Notes under the pieces: model-generated
What the model was told of the DNA's origin: nothing
The model's database searches: none
What the model saw: only the letters and a program-made list of their open reading frames with translations
DNA from: Pinus tabuliformis
Lineage: Eukaryota > Streptophyta > Pinopsida > Pinales > Pinaceae
Length of the DNA: 64,000 nt
NCBI GenBank assembly: GCA_031772625.1
Contig: CM062810.1
Span: 707,471,584-707,535,583 of the forward strand
Reading direction: 5' to 3'
Shown: positions 34,580 through 46,688 of the stretch, one piece after another
Position numbering within the stretch: position 1 is the stretch's first letter
How the letters are laid out: each line of letters opens with the position of its first letter
Position numbers and translations under genes: made by a program

Positions 34580-35881
34580 ACCCGGATGCGGGTGCACTCT
34601 CCAGATAACCATGTTATACATCACCGATACAACAGCTGGCATATGTGCTGGCAGACGGGCGTGCTGTAAGGTACAGGAGGTTGATGGCTTTTATAAGCTC
34701 AAGGCATTCACATTTAATATGGCGTTGTATCGAAACCAGTTATACTTCACCTCACGCATGGTAGCAATGAAGGCGGAGAGGCTCTGGGTACTGTTACCAA
34801 GCTATGGCATTAATGCTCCTTGGCTCTTAAATACAATGCAGCTCCCGTCTTGCCGCAGTATGTTGTATGTCTGGTTTGGTAGGCTCCAGGAGTTCCATAG
34901 TATTCCCTCCTTGTTAAGTCATCGAAGCTCTCTCTACCTGTATAAGCTCTCTGTGCCCGCAGGTATAATGCGCAGGCGAGGCATTCCACGGCGAGGCAGC
35001 AACTATGGTAACAGAGGAGGCCGAGCATCTCCGACTCCCTCGAATGTTAATCCGATTTCGGCAATTCCGCCTTCTCCTCAGTTGCTGGAAGTCGAGGGAG
35101 CTCATCCGAACAGTTCTCTTCAGACTTCTAGTTTTTCATTCCGGAGTGAGGTAAATAGGCCTATCATTACTATCAATTTTACAGTTTCGGTGGCAGAAGA
35201 GGAAAGGAATTCCTCCAGTTCGGCTCCCTCTGACAACGATCCCTCTCAAGATGACAGCATCCTGCTTGGGGATCTGTCAGGGCATGTGTATCGCGCGGGT
35301 AGTCAGCATGAAGACCAGCCGGCTTCTGAGCATATTCAGCTACCGCATTTCGTCAAAGAGAATGTCTTGGTCCAGGAACAGAACCCAAATTTGACTCCAG
35401 CTTGGATAGAGGGACCTTCTGGTGGTCCTTCTCATGGATACGGCGAGCCAATGCTTGACGACGATGGAGGTGTAACCTAGTTAGCTTCGCCAAGTCCGGA
35501 AAAGGAGAAGGCGGCTTCTTCCCCGAAGCATGCTAGTTCAGATCAGTGATCTCTGGCTGTGTGGCCATCCTGCTTTCATGTTTTGTATTTTTGGTTTTAA
35601 AGGTTGTGATAGGAAGTTAAATGCTAAATATTGGCATGCCCAGTTATCTGTTTTTGTCCACCTCAAAAACTTTTTGGTTATAGTTGTCAATATAGGTCCA
35701 GACTTCCTCAGATATGTAATACCTAGTATGCAGGACCTCAATGTAATCGCGACTGAAGTATTATTGGGTAAAAACCATGTTTTTCCAGCTGAGGATTGGC
35801 TGAGGCCTCCTCTCGAATTGCAACCACTTTGTACATATTTTTATTTTCTTAATAGAATTAGACTTTACCGAGAAAAAAAAA
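34580..35881 (+). mobile_element. Poly(A)-tailed retroposon of unknown source (1.3 kb)
   Basis: 1302 bp between perfect 18-bp duplications, ending in about ten A. These are the hallmarks of LINE-machinery insertion. It is richer in GC than its surroundings. An open frame runs from ATG 34611 to 35480, about 290 aa; an upstream ATG at 34491 lies in the target site and cannot be original. A second ATG at 34968 starts an RGG-like basic segment (RRRGIPRRGSNYGNRGG) followed by a Ser/Pro/Asp-rich acidic tail ending MLDDDGGVT. No RT, endonuclease or known domain is seen. It could be a retrocopied host mRNA or the 3' part of an unfamiliar LINE, since its end (TTAATAGAATTAG...ACCGAG before the tail) resembles plant LINE 3' ends. 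Confidence 0.75.
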
Positions 35882-35899
35882 AATATTATCCCTATTCTC
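35882..35899. repeat. Target-site duplication, right copy (18 bp)
   Basis: Exact repeat of 34562-34579. Confidence 0.88.
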
Positions 35900-35954
35900 C
35901 AAGATGATATCCTATTTTATCCCCTCAGAGTGGGTAGCTTAGAGTTAGAAACAA

Positions 35955-36074
35955 TTTTGGGGAACTTCTTGGGTTCCATGTTGTAAAGCTTCACTTTTGG
36001 GGAACCTCTTGGGTTCCATGTTGTAGAGCTTCACTTTTGGGGAACCCCTTGGCTTCCATCTTGTAAAGCTTCGA
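35955..36074. repeat. Tandem repeat, three units of 40 bp
   Basis: Units begin TTTTGGGGAAC at about 35955, 35995 and 36035, each followed by CTTGGNTTCCATNTTGTANAGCTTC. They differ by a few bases. Confidence 0.85.
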
Positions 36075-36329
36075 ATACATCAAATGCCTAAACATAATGA
36101 TACTTTCAGTGGAGAAAAACTAACTTCAATTAAAAAAATATAGTAAGGAATATTTCCTTTAATCTTAAAGTTGTAATTTATAAATTGATTTTGATTATAA
36201 CGAATATATTACATTATTAAAAAAATATGTTTTTTTTTTTTTAATATACTGCAATTTAAATTTTTAATTACATAGCTTACATATTATAGAGTATGATGAT
36301 CATCAATTAAACAATTCTCATTAAAAAAT

Positions 36330-36620
36330 TATATTTATATTATTATTACATTATATATGAAAAAAATACACATGTTCCAATTTATTAGATTAAAATTTAT
36401 CATGTTATTTGTAAAAACTAAATAGAAATAGAAAAGATCTTATCATTATTCTCAACTATTAAAAAATATTTTATTGTAATTAAATATAAATTAATTACAA
36501 TGGTATTACTTATGGTAAATTAAACTTGATAAAGTGATAAAGTTGTCATGTATTCCATGTACTATTTAATTTATGATATAATATTCGAAAGCATATTCAT
36601 ATAATGAAGCTTTCACGTGA
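36330..36620. repeat. Segmental-duplication block A2 (matches parts of 54840-55460)
   Basis: Shared landmarks: GTTCNAATTTATTA, TTAATTACAATNNTATTACTT, AATAAAGTTGTC or GATAAAGTTGTC, and ATAATATTCGAAANCATATTCA. It lies directly downstream of the chitinase 3' end. Confidence 0.65.
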
Positions 36621-36712
36621 TTCTTAATCATGTTTAATACCAAATCCCCATCCTTCTCAACCTTTAGAAAAGCACGCCACGCAGGTCCAATGCCACAGTT
36701 ATTTAGTATGGA

Positions 36713-36729
36713 TTTTATTATACTTTATT
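36713..36729 (-). terminator. Candidate polyadenylation signals of the chitinase gene
   Basis: Two AATAAA motifs on the minus strand (36724-36729 and 36714-36719), about 90-105 bases after the stop codon. Confidence 0.5.
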
Positions 36730-36818
36730 ATGGTAAACAGTATTACATTATTATGGCAAAGCACACAGATGGAGATCGAACTGCTGCTAATCCGAAATCT
36801 CAGATTTATGAGAAGTGT

Positions 36819-37922
36819 TCAAACCACGGTTTTGATAAGACGAGGTTCAGATTGAACCGCAGCGCCGAAAGGACTCTGGTTGTTGCAATCCAGGTTTGAT
36901 CCGTAGCTCACCCCAAGAATGTCACTGTATCTTTTGTAGAAGCCGATGCGATCCTGCTGCCTCGAGTCACCGCCTTTCCCGCACTCCAGCCCGCCGTTGA
37001 TGATGTTGGTAACTGCTCCATATCCCGCCGCTCTCCCAGCGGCGCTGTCGCTGCCGGACGGACTCCATGTCCCGGTCATGACGTCGTGGCAGGAAGGCTT
37101 TGGAGACTGGGCAGTCATCCAGAACCACACCGCCGTCTTAAAAGAGACCGTGGCATCGCTAGCAACAATGTCCGGGTTGTTTATGCCGTCGAATCCGATT
37201 GCTTTGCCGGCCGGTCCATAGTTGTAGTTCCTGAATATTACAAATCAAATTGAGGACACTGAGCATTAGGCTTAAATTTCATGCAGATATTTCTTTTTGG
37301 GTGCGTCTGTGCAGAATATAATTAAAGAAAATAAAACTGAGACGATATAGAAACGACGGACCATGACAATTGAACGGGCCCTCGTCCGTAGTATCTCTTT
37401 CCAGATGCACAGGGCCACTGGGAGGTTGGCTTGCAGTACTCGGCGGGAGGATTGCCTTGCTCCTCTTTGAAACAATAACCCCACGCGTACGTGCCGTCTG
37501 GGGCCGTCGCCCATCCGCCTGTTTACCATTATTTCTTACGCAATGAGATGTAAATAATCAAAAGAACACAGAGGTAAATCACAAGTAATAGAGATGAAAA
37601 TATGACCTGTGGTTTCGTGGGAGGTTTGGCCAAAGAAAGCAGCGAGCTCTCTTTTCCGAGTAGCGACATCGCCGGTGGTGCCGAAGGAGGGAAAAGCATT
37701 GGCAGCCGCAATGAAGGCAGAGTAGGTGTAGAATCCGCTGGCCTTGCAACCGGCGTCGTTTCTGTGCTTCAATAACTCATTGAAAATGCTTTCAGTGATG
37801 ATAGATTCAACTCCGTCTGCTTGCCGTCCGCATTGCTCCGCAGATACAAAATACAAATTCATCGTCGCCATTGTAAGCAAGGCGATCGCCATCGCCATCG
37901 CGGAGAACTTCATTGATTTCAT
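36819..37922 (-). CDS. GH19 endochitinase without chitin-binding domain (294 aa, three exons)
   Basis: Hydrolyses beta-1,4 bonds of chitin; a secreted or vacuolar defence-type enzyme. Exons are 37922-37607, 37518-37362 and 37230-36819 (316+157+412 bp), with GT/AG introns of 88 and 131 bp at the two positions usual for plant class I/II genes. Residues 1-28 form a signal peptide (hydrophobic, ...FVSA then EQC). The GH19 domain starts at about residue 36 ([18 protein letters not shown]). [13 protein letters not shown] holds the first catalytic Glu and [11 protein letters not shown] the second. [27 protein letters not shown] and [10 protein letters not shown] follow. The mature start EQCGRQA matches the first residues of a class I hevein domain, but the rest of that domain is absent. 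A 15-residue tail after SPF may be a vacuolar-sorting propeptide. No stop or frameshift is seen. Confidence 0.93.
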
Positions 37923-37997
37923 ATTGCAGACACTCGTTTCTATCTCAGCACCGCATTAATTGCAACTTTCGGTTAAATTTTGGAGACTGCAGACCGT

Positions 37998-38005
37998 CTT
38001 TTATA
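37998..38005 (-). promoter_or_regulatory. TATA box of the chitinase gene
   Basis: TATAAAAG on the minus strand, 75-83 bases upstream of the start codon, leaving room for a short 5' leader of about 50 bases. Confidence 0.7.
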
Positions 38006-38038
38006 GCCATATTTACGGTCTCCTTCACGTTCACGTCT

Positions 38039-38130
38039 CTTGAAGCTATATGAAATATTCTTCGCTTCAGTGTTCACTCGTCTATTCAAGCTACATGAAA
38101 TATTCTCCACTTCCGTGTTCACTCATCTTG
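38039..38130. repeat. Tandem duplication (about 46 bp x 2) in the chitinase promoter
   Basis: Two units share AAGCTAYATGAAATATTC and GTGTTCACTC. They lie just upstream of the TATA box, so they duplicate proximal promoter sequence. Confidence 0.75.
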
Positions 38131-38149
38131 ACCCCGACGGCCAAATTAT

Positions 38150-38350
38150 TCAATGAAAACCCATGTTATATTTTATTTGTGATCATGAGACTGAGACCTT
38201 TAATGGATAGAGTTGAAATTAAAATAATTATGGCATGTCCTTAGTTGTCATTAATGAGACCGCCGCCCATACCAAAATGATTCCACGAACATAGAGATGT
38301 CAAGCGCATGTGGTCCTCAATGTCCGCACCCGACACATGGACGACTTTGG
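38150..38350. repeat. Segmental-duplication block A3 (matches 55525-55700)
   Basis: Shared landmarks: ATATTATATTTTATTT, GAGTTGAAATTAAAAT, GGTCCTCAATGTCCGC or GGTTCTCAATGTCCGC, and TGGACGA. In the other copy this block follows block A2 almost directly, without the chitinase gene. Confidence 0.7.
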
Positions 38351-38551
38351 TCCCAAAGTCGTAGTCTCACTGTAAACGAAGCCTGGAATTTCAAATTCAT
38401 CCTTTTTTTTTTTCAATCACTAACTAATCTTTACAACTACCTCTAAGAAATAGTTGTTACAACTAATCTTTGTCTAAATCATTTATTAGAACTTAAATCA
38501 TTGGTTAGAATTTAAATTATTTATTAATGACAGGAAACTTGAATAAATAAA

Positions 38552-38564
38552 AGTTAAATTTAAG
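38552..38564. repeat. Candidate target-site duplication of the L1-type LINE, left
   Basis: AGTTAAATTTAAG; the right copy at 46700-46713 reads AGTTAAATTTTAAG, one T longer, directly after a poly(A) tract. Confidence 0.65.
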
Positions 38565-38663
38565 GTTTTAATTTTTTTTTACTATGGGTGATTTTTAAAG
38601 TTTCCAAATTTTTCTTTAACCTAAATAAGTTTTTGGTCCGCTGTCTATTTTTGAAAAAAAAAA

Positions 38664-39797
38664 TTGAGATATTTTTGGTTAAATTTGTTTAAAATTAGGA
38701 GACGCGGTGGGGATTCCAGCCAGAATACAAGTAATGCAAAACAAGCAGGAGAAAACAACAAAATATCAGGACTTGTCATTGGGACGAGATGGCAGGGAGG
38801 TAGCAGAGGTAAATGTTTACCATGTGCAACGGAGAAATTGAGATTCATCAAAAGTTACATGAAAGACCATGTGCTAATATGGCCTAGGGAAAATGACCTC
38901 ACCAAATGGATTCAACAAAAATGGCAACCCCGAGGTCACATTGAGCTAGAGGCTTCTTCACGGTAATATTCTCAAACTTGCAAGAAAAAGAAAAAGTATT
39001 TGAAAATAGTCCTTACTTTCATTATAATGCTCGTTTGTTTATGAGATATTGGAAAGAATGCTATGACCCAAACAAGGAAAAATTTCTGGCAGCCCCGGTT
39101 AGGGTCAGGTTATTTGGTCTCCCAATGGATTTCTGGGACCCATAAATATTGGAGGGCATTGGAAATATGATAGGTAGATTTTTCAAAACAGTAGAAACAA
39201 TAAAAAAAAGGAAGATATACTTCATATGCAAGAATATGTGTATACATGAACATAGTTGAACCTCTCCCATTCTCAATGGAACTATAATACCATGAAGAGG
39301 TATGGCAACAAACTTTAGACTACGAACACATCCCATTTAGATGCAGAAGATGTCATGAATATGGTCACCTATTTGAGGAGTGCCCAATGAACCTAGAAGA
39401 GGTAGAAAACATGAACAAACAATAGAGGAAACATCAAGAAGATGAGGAAGGGTTTCAAGAAGTGAGAAGCAAGAGAAGACAAGCAAAAGACAACCCCAAT
39501 GGGTGGAAAAAAGGATATCAAGCTCAGCCGAGCAGAACAAATAGCTTTGAATCATTGCAGGGAGAAGAAGAAGAAGACAATGAGGCCCAAACTATGGACT
39601 ATCGGGAAAAAGGAAAGGAGAGCAGTTCGAGTCAAGGCAAGCCAAACCCCAAGAGGAAAGCCCAAAGAGAGCTGACAGAGAAGGAGAAAAAGGAAGACAG
39701 AGAGAAGATGGAAAACAACACAATGGAAATTGACCCAAGTAAGGGAGAAGAATTAAGCATGAAAGAAGAGGTGTTGAGGAAACTGTTAAATGAATGA
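38664..39797 (+). pseudogene. LINE ORF1 (DUF4283-like nucleic-acid-binding protein)
   Basis: N-terminal part at 38664-38966. A DUF4283-like core is spread over several frames at 39000-39300 (for example PIHWD and YWKECYDPNKE-like segments). A CCHC zinc knuckle CRRCHEYGHLFEEC lies at 39330-39385. A charged Glu/Lys-rich C-terminus follows (39462-39797). Plant L1 ORF1 proteins bind the LINE RNA. Stops and frame changes at about 38966 and 39140-39260 make it inactive. Confidence 0.75.
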
Positions 39798-40081
39798 AGG
39801 CACCTAGATGAAAGATTTATTCCAAAAGACCAAAAAAGACTATACGAAGAAACATTCCAACATTATCAAGCTAATCAGGGGCAGGGACAGGTGGAGACGA
39901 CATAACAATTGGGAATGCATCATGACAACTCCCAAGAATACTTAAATAAATTGAAAGGAGGAAAGAAAATAGGTCGAAAAGACCTACAGGAATCTATACA
40001 GATTATGGGAGAAATGTTGGTGAAGACAGGGAGGGTGGTACCGCTATCAGTGGTATACCAACAAATAAACAAAGTAACCCA

Positions 40082-43000
40082 ATGATAATTACATTTTGGA
40101 ATATAAGAGGCCTCAATAGTAGAGGCAAGCAGAGACATTTAACTGAGAAACTAAGAAAAGAAGAACCTCAACTCATGATGCTACAAGAAACAAAAATTAC
40201 AGGAAGGAAAATGGGAGATATATTAAGTAAAATAAAACCATGGTATGAATGCATGACCATAGATGCGAGAGGTAGTGCGGGTGGAATATCAATATCGTGG
40301 AACCCAACAGAGATCACAATGGACTACTGGATAAGTATGAAGAGAATCCTCATGGGGCAGTTTCGCCTGATAGGAAATAGAGAATGGTTCCTAGTCTCTG
40401 CAGTATATGGCCCTCACATTCTGATGGAAAAGGAAAATTTCCTCCAACAAACAATGAAGCTTAGCCAGCTACAAAAAAAAAAATTTGGCTGGTAGCAGGG
40501 GACTTCAATTTGATAACGTCAATAGAGGAGAAAAAAGGGGGATTGCAAAGAGAAGAGCCAGAAATGGAGAAATTCAAAGATTTACATGAAGAACTAAAAT
40601 TGGTGGACATCCCTACTATAAACAGAAAATATACGTGGAATAACAGAAGGGCGGGGAGTAGACAAATAGCCTCTCGATTGGACAAATTCTTGGCAATAGA
40701 ACACTTCATTAGCAAAGATATATTCTATGAAGCATCAATTCTTCTGTGTCTAGGGTCAAGCGACTGGCTTATTAAACTCGAAGTAGAAATGAATCAAGGA
40801 AACCAAAACATACCCTTTAGGTTTGAGGCATTTTGGTTAAGAGAACTGATCCTAAAAGATAAAATGAAGGAATGGTGGAATGAGAGTGAGATAGTAGGGA
40901 GAACCCTGATGCACATATTTCAACTCATACTAAAATATCTAAAAGGAAAAATAAAGAAATGGAATAAGGAAGAATTCAGAAACATATAGAAGGAATAGGA
41001 GTTAATCCAAACAAAGATGAAGAAAGTACAACATCAAATAATCAATGAAGGCAGAAGTGAAGGGCTAGTAGAGGAGGAAGGGCAGTTGATTAATAAAATG
41101 GAGGAAAGAAGACAACAAGAAGAAATTCCATGGAAACAGAAATCAAGTATCCAGTGGTTAAAGGAAGGAGAAAGAAATAGAAGGTTTTTCCACAAAGAAA
41201 TGATCTATCATAAGCAACAGAATAGGATCTTGTCCTCAATAGATCAGCTAGGCAATCGTCTTACCCAAAGGAAGATAAGGAGAATATGTTAGTACAACAC
41301 TTCAAAGGGTTGTTGACAGAACCAAACATAAGAAGGGAGGAGAATATAAACAAAATCACACATCACATCCCTAACCTGGTGAGCAAATACCGGAACATGG
41401 CCCTATTAAGAGAAATATCCAAAACAGAGGTAGAAGAGGTCATTAGGAATATGGCGAGAAATAAAGCACTAGGGCCAGATGGATTCACAGCCGAATGCTT
41501 CCAGGCGACATGGCCTTTCCTAGGCGAAGACATAGTGAAATTAGTGGAGGAGTCCAAGCGCACCAAAAGAATGCACCCGGCCCTGAACTCCACATTTGTG
41601 GCCCTAATCCCAAAGATAGAGTATTCAGAAGAACCGCAAGGGTTCCGACCGATAGTACTCTGTAATGTCATATATAAAATTATGGCTACAATTATGGTAA
41701 ACCGTTTAAAACCTATACTACCTGGGTTGATATCTCAAGAAAAGACAGGGTTTGTCAAAGGAAGATAGATAATAGATGGCATAGAGGTGGCACAAGAGGC
41801 AATTCATTCATTAAAAAAACAAAAACCAAAGGAATGTTGGTAAAATTAGACTTGGCAAAAGCCTATGATCGACTGAATTGGGATTATTTACAAGAAATTT
41901 GAAGGCATTCAGCTTTTATGCAAGATGGATAAGCTGGATAATGTGAATGGTAACAACCCCAGTTTTTTCAATTCTGCTCAACGGATCTCCTAGAGAGGCA
42001 TTTAACACAACCCAACGGCTCAGGCAAGGTGACTCGCTTTCCCCTTTCTTGTTTATCCTGGCAGTGGAAGGCCTTGGAAGGTACAAAAAGGAGAAAGTTC
42101 AAAGTGAACAGTATACTGGCCTTAGACTATGGGGAACGATCTACCATTAACCCACCAACAATTTGTAGATGACATAATGATGTATGGACATGCATCGCTT
42201 AAGGAAGACAGGAAAATTATGGAAATTCTCAAACTTCACTAGCGCCTCAGGGACGGAGATAAACAAAGATAAGCCTGATATCTTTTTCTTCAACACAGAA
42301 GCACCTTCACAAGCCTTCTTATCAAGAGTAATGGGATTCAGAATAGGAAATTCCCCCACGAAATACTTAGGAGTCCAGCTAAATAATCAACAAACAGAGT
42401 GGAAAATTGGAAACCCATGTTGGGACAAATCCAAAGAAAGATGAAGAACTGGACATTCATGACATTGAATATGCCAAGTTGCATAATATTATTCAGATCA
42501 GTATTACAATCTATCCTGATATACCAACTCACCAGTCAGGCGACTCCAAAAACAGTATGCCAAAAGATGATAAACATCTTCAAAAAAATTTTATGGCAAG
42601 GGCCTATAACAAAAAAAAAATGGGTACTTCTATCATGGAACTGGCTCAAGGACTCCGAGATCCCTATATACTGAATCAGGTCGTGGGGGAAAAGTTATGG
42701 TGGAGATGGATCCAGGGAAGGATAGACCTATGGAAACAGCTATGGGAAAGGAAGTATGACATGCTTAGGTCTCTGGAAGGAAAGCTGAGACTCCAAGACG
42801 ATAAGGAAGGTCCAACAATATGGAACCTAACTGTAGATAATAGAAATCTGATCAGCAACCACAGCTTCTTGGAAATCAAAGGAGGTGACAAAGCCAATTT
42901 CTGGGAAGAAGCGTGGCAATAGAGAGAAAAACTAAACAACAAGCCCCAACTAGAAGAAGTCCACCAATATACCAACATCCATGGGGAAAAAACAGTTAAA

Positions 43001-44100
43001 AACTTCTGGTGCATAGATCCTGGAGAAATTGGAAACAAAAATAGGATTGGCCAGATGCACTAGAAACACCCCAGTGTAAGCTATATGAAATTGAAATGGC
43101 AACTAGGAAAATAGCAAAAAAATAAGGGCTAGACATACTAAGATCGGGTTATAGGATCAAAGGGATGTTCACAATTAAAGAGGGTTTCCAACTACAAGCA
43201 GAACATTTCAGGCATCAAGAGACAAATACCTGGGAAAGCATATGGCAAGAAAAGACATGGCCGAAGGTCTCTTTCTTCATGTGGATCCTACGCCATGGGC
43301 GTGCACTTACATGGGATCAACTACAGAAAGAAGGGCCGCAAGGACCCTCGATATGCTACTTATGCTGAGAACAGGTAGAAACAATGGATCACATGACCAA
43401 TACATGTACATATAGTGATAACCTGTGGAAACAACATAATCAACTCTTCGGAGTTAGTGATAGGAATCCAAACAACGTGAAGACAAAAATAGATAATTGG
43501 CGGAAAAAGCCTTACCAAAATATAGTCCTGAACCGAGCTTGGAGAATTTCACTAGGGTTCGTCCTGTGGGCAATATGGAAGGAACAAAATAACCTAATTT
43601 TCAAAGAAGAAAAAAGAACAGAAGCAGAAAAATGGAACCAGATAATCCAGAATATAAGAGAGACAATACTGGCAGAGAAATGGCATGAGGAAGATTGGAA
43701 AAGTAACCCACATGAAGAAAGGATAATGAAAAGAATGAAATTTTAACCTAGTATGTTGAACGCATCCTTGTGGAAGCACCATACCCTCAATGGAGAGGAG
43801 GAAAATCACTATAAATGGCCTCAGAAAGAATTTATCAAACTTAATTTTGATGGTGCTGCAAAAGGGAACCCTGGAGCAGCGGGGATAGGAGTATTATTCA
43901 GAGATGACAAGGGGAAGACAATCAGAGTCTATGTCATGGATTGTGGCAATGCGACCAACAATGAAGCAGAGCTTCATTCTCTAAAAAGGGGACTGGAAAT
44001 TGCGATAAAAGAATGATTCCAAAGACTACAGGTAGAAGGAGACTCAAAAATGGTGATCGAAATGGTGAAGAAGCTACAGTAAGGAACACAATGGGAAAAA
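40082..44100 (+). pseudogene. LINE ORF2: endonuclease, reverse transcriptase, zf-RVT, RNase H (broken)
   Basis: The APE-type endonuclease starts at 40082 (ITFWNIRGLN). The catalytic QETK segment, GDFN (near 40500) and a degraded SDH site (SDW near 40770, His lost) follow. Reverse transcriptase has NKALGPDGFTAECFQ (near 41460), QGFRPIVLCN (near 41640), QEKTGFVKGR, LRQGDSLSPFLF (near 42020) and the catalytic FVDD (42162-42173). A zf-RVT motif CYLC...DHMTNTC lies near 43360-43405. RNase H has NFDGAAKGNPGAAG and NNEAEL (43840-43980). At least eight frame breaks or stops occur, for example at 40495 in an A run, 40987, 41766 and 42921. Confidence 0.85.
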
Positions 44101-44349
44101 ATCAACCAAAGCTAGAGAACTGCTTGGCTGGTCCAAGAGATCAGCAAGCTAATTTGACAGATAGGATACATCATCCCAACACATGTCTGAAGATTGGGCA
44201 ACGTGGCACCAGATAATCTGGAAAACTGGGGATGCGGCCAGGTAGGAAGAAATCTATATATAGAAGTAGAAGAGATATCACAAATGGAGGAAATGAAGAA
44301 ACTAGTGGAGATACTAGAAAAAGACAAGGAGCACAAGAAGAACCCCTGA

Positions 44350-46688
44350 TCAGGGTGGAGTAACACAAAGGAGGTGGGCCAATATAGATGGGAAGTGGAG
44401 ATGTCAAACATTGTCCACACGAGCGCAAGGACAAGGATAAATCCAGGAAGTGGAGGGAGAGGACAGTGGGAAGGGTAGGTGGAAGGACAGGGCAGGGAAG
44501 GAGCAAGCCCCGAGAGAAGGCAGGTGGAGCCAAGAAGGGAAGACAACGAGGAAGGTAGGGGAGCCAGCGGGAGAGTAGGCATAATGATGCCAGCAAGTGG
44601 CAGGACAATGAAGGAGGACTCGCGGCAAGAGCAGCTGGAGGCATGCGTGAGTTAATGAGAGCCAGAGTGGGAAGGGATCGAGGGCCATCATCCTAAGGCG
44701 ATGGCATAGGGAAAAGCGCGGTGAGTTAATGTGAAGGATATGTGGTAGATAAATGGAAGGACAAAAGGGAAAGGGGGATAAAACAAATGGGTAGAGAGTC
44801 AGTTGGTAGTTACATGCAAAAGGTGAGAACGAGAGCAAAATTAGAGAAAGGTGGTAGAAGGACGACAACGCAGCCCGGGGAATGCAACAGCTTCATCTCT
44901 GGTAGACGGTATGTTCTTCTCCTGTCCCTAAACCTTAGAAGTATAATGATGCCAAATTCTATAGTCTTAGGGAAGGAGACTAGAAAAGGTATGGACTCGA
45001 TAAGAGTCAAAACTAGGATCTCCTGGAACACCGACCAGGTTGAGAATGTAGATAAAAAAATGAGAGAAGAAAGAATCAAAACCCTGGCTCTGAAGAAGGT
45101 GCACAGAGAGAAAGGTGAAAGCTGGGGAGAGAAGAGTGAACTTTGTAAGGAAGCTGGTCTAAGGAATCTCGCTCCCTCCAGGTGGCGCCTAAGGCTCGGA
45201 GGAGATGTTGTAAGTACCTGGAATAGAGAGGAAGACACCATGGAGACCTCGGGAGATGAGGCACTAGATATTGCGGCCCCTGAGAAACCTACTTGGAATT
45301 TCTTGAGCAAAAATGAGAGGAAAACCAGAGTGTCAATTAGAACAAAGAAGGTAGAGAAGAGCGAGAGGGGAATGAAATTACTTGGTGCAGTGTAGAATAG
45401 GGCCATGGCCCTTCTGTCTAGCTCCCCTGCTAGGTTTTCTATGGTTAAACTTCCCTGCGTTGTCCAGAACAGCAATACAGTCCCCCCTAGTAGCAATATA
45501 GTCCCCACTATTGGCATCCTCGTGAGGATGTCTTTGTCGAACCTTCCGAGCGATGGCCGAAGGAGTGAGACTAACCAGAGAAAAGAAGAAGTGAGGGCTA
45601 GCAAAGAGAAAAACCAAGAGATGGCAGGGGGAAATTTGAAGGGAATTCTAAGAAATCTCATGCTCTTTAGTCTTGAGCGGGACACCAAACATGGCTCAAT
45701 TAATTGTAAAATTGATTGGGTGTTATACCAACAGAATACTGATACTTTTCATGGTTATGTTATAGGTTTAATCATAATCTACATCCAGTACAGTGTGAAG
45801 GCAAGCAAATGGGGAGAAGCCAACAACAATAGTGACAAAGACAGAATGGGAAGAGATGGAAAAGAAGCGACCAAGAAGGGCAAGAGAGATACAGGTAAAA
45901 AGAACGCCGAGGGGTGAGAAGCTCCAGCAGAGAACAAAGTAAGAGAGGTAGAAAGATAGGACGTGAGCATATGAAGACCCTCATTGACGCGTACATTGCA
46001 GGGAATCCACTTGAGGTCAAAGCCCAAATTGTTGGTTGGGAGAGAGAATTAAATGACAATATTAAGAATAAAGACATTCCCATGGAAGAATGGGAAGACA
46101 TGATTCAAGCCTCGGGCAACACCCACCGACGGCGTACACTCTTCAGACAAATGATCCAGCAATACTCGGTCGTGAAGAATGTTGTGGCCCATGCCACGAC
46201 TCTCAACAAAGAACAGGCAACAAACAAAGGTCTGGAGGCACAGGAGGACACCAAAGAGAAATATCCCATTAGAGCAAAGCTACTCAGGGAGATAGCGCAG
46301 TCCAGATCCAAACTTATCGAAACAACCTAGCACTGGGAAGGATTGAACAAACTCTATAGGATATGAAGAGAAGCGAGATGCTAGGTTATAGTGGCAAAGC
46401 CCCAACCCCCGTGATTTCCTCAGACGAGGAGTAAAACAGTGATCCAGATAAATTTTGTTTCTATTTCATGACGAATAGCTTTTACTTTTCAAAGTTGAAT
46501 TGCAGTATAGATAATATAGATAATGTTGTTAGTTTGATAGAGAAAGACTTATACAAATTTTGGACTGCTTTCAACGCTGATAGGTGGCCAACCTGGTTTC
46601 CTACGGGCAAATTGAGGCCACCTGGAACAAATAGAAAAACCTGATTTTAGTCAGTTAATATAAATAGCGAAAGTACTACCAAATTTAC
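44350..46688 (+). other. Purine-rich 3' region of the LINE with unassigned open frames
   Basis: Strongly G+A-rich on the plus strand to about 44900. Plus-strand open frames are at 44742-45395 (217 aa), 45405-45917 (170 aa) and 45914-46330 (138 aa). The last encodes a regular helical, Glu/Arg/Lys-rich protein (ERELNDNIKNKDIPMEEWEDM) that looks more protein-like than the others. No domain is recognised. The long minus-strand frames here are low-complexity Leu/Ser/Pro/Phe shadows. Confidence 0.4.

Noticed and set aside
34491..34610. N-terminal part of the 329-codon frame over the 1.3-kb retroposon
   Set aside because: This part lies in the old LINE relic and the target duplication, so the frame merely runs across an insertion boundary.
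44810..45688. 292-codon minus-strand frame (and 44171-44868 frames)
   Set aside because: It is the reverse of purine-rich LINE sequence, so it reads as low-complexity Leu/Ser/Pro/Phe. No domain is seen, and the strand is opposite to the element.
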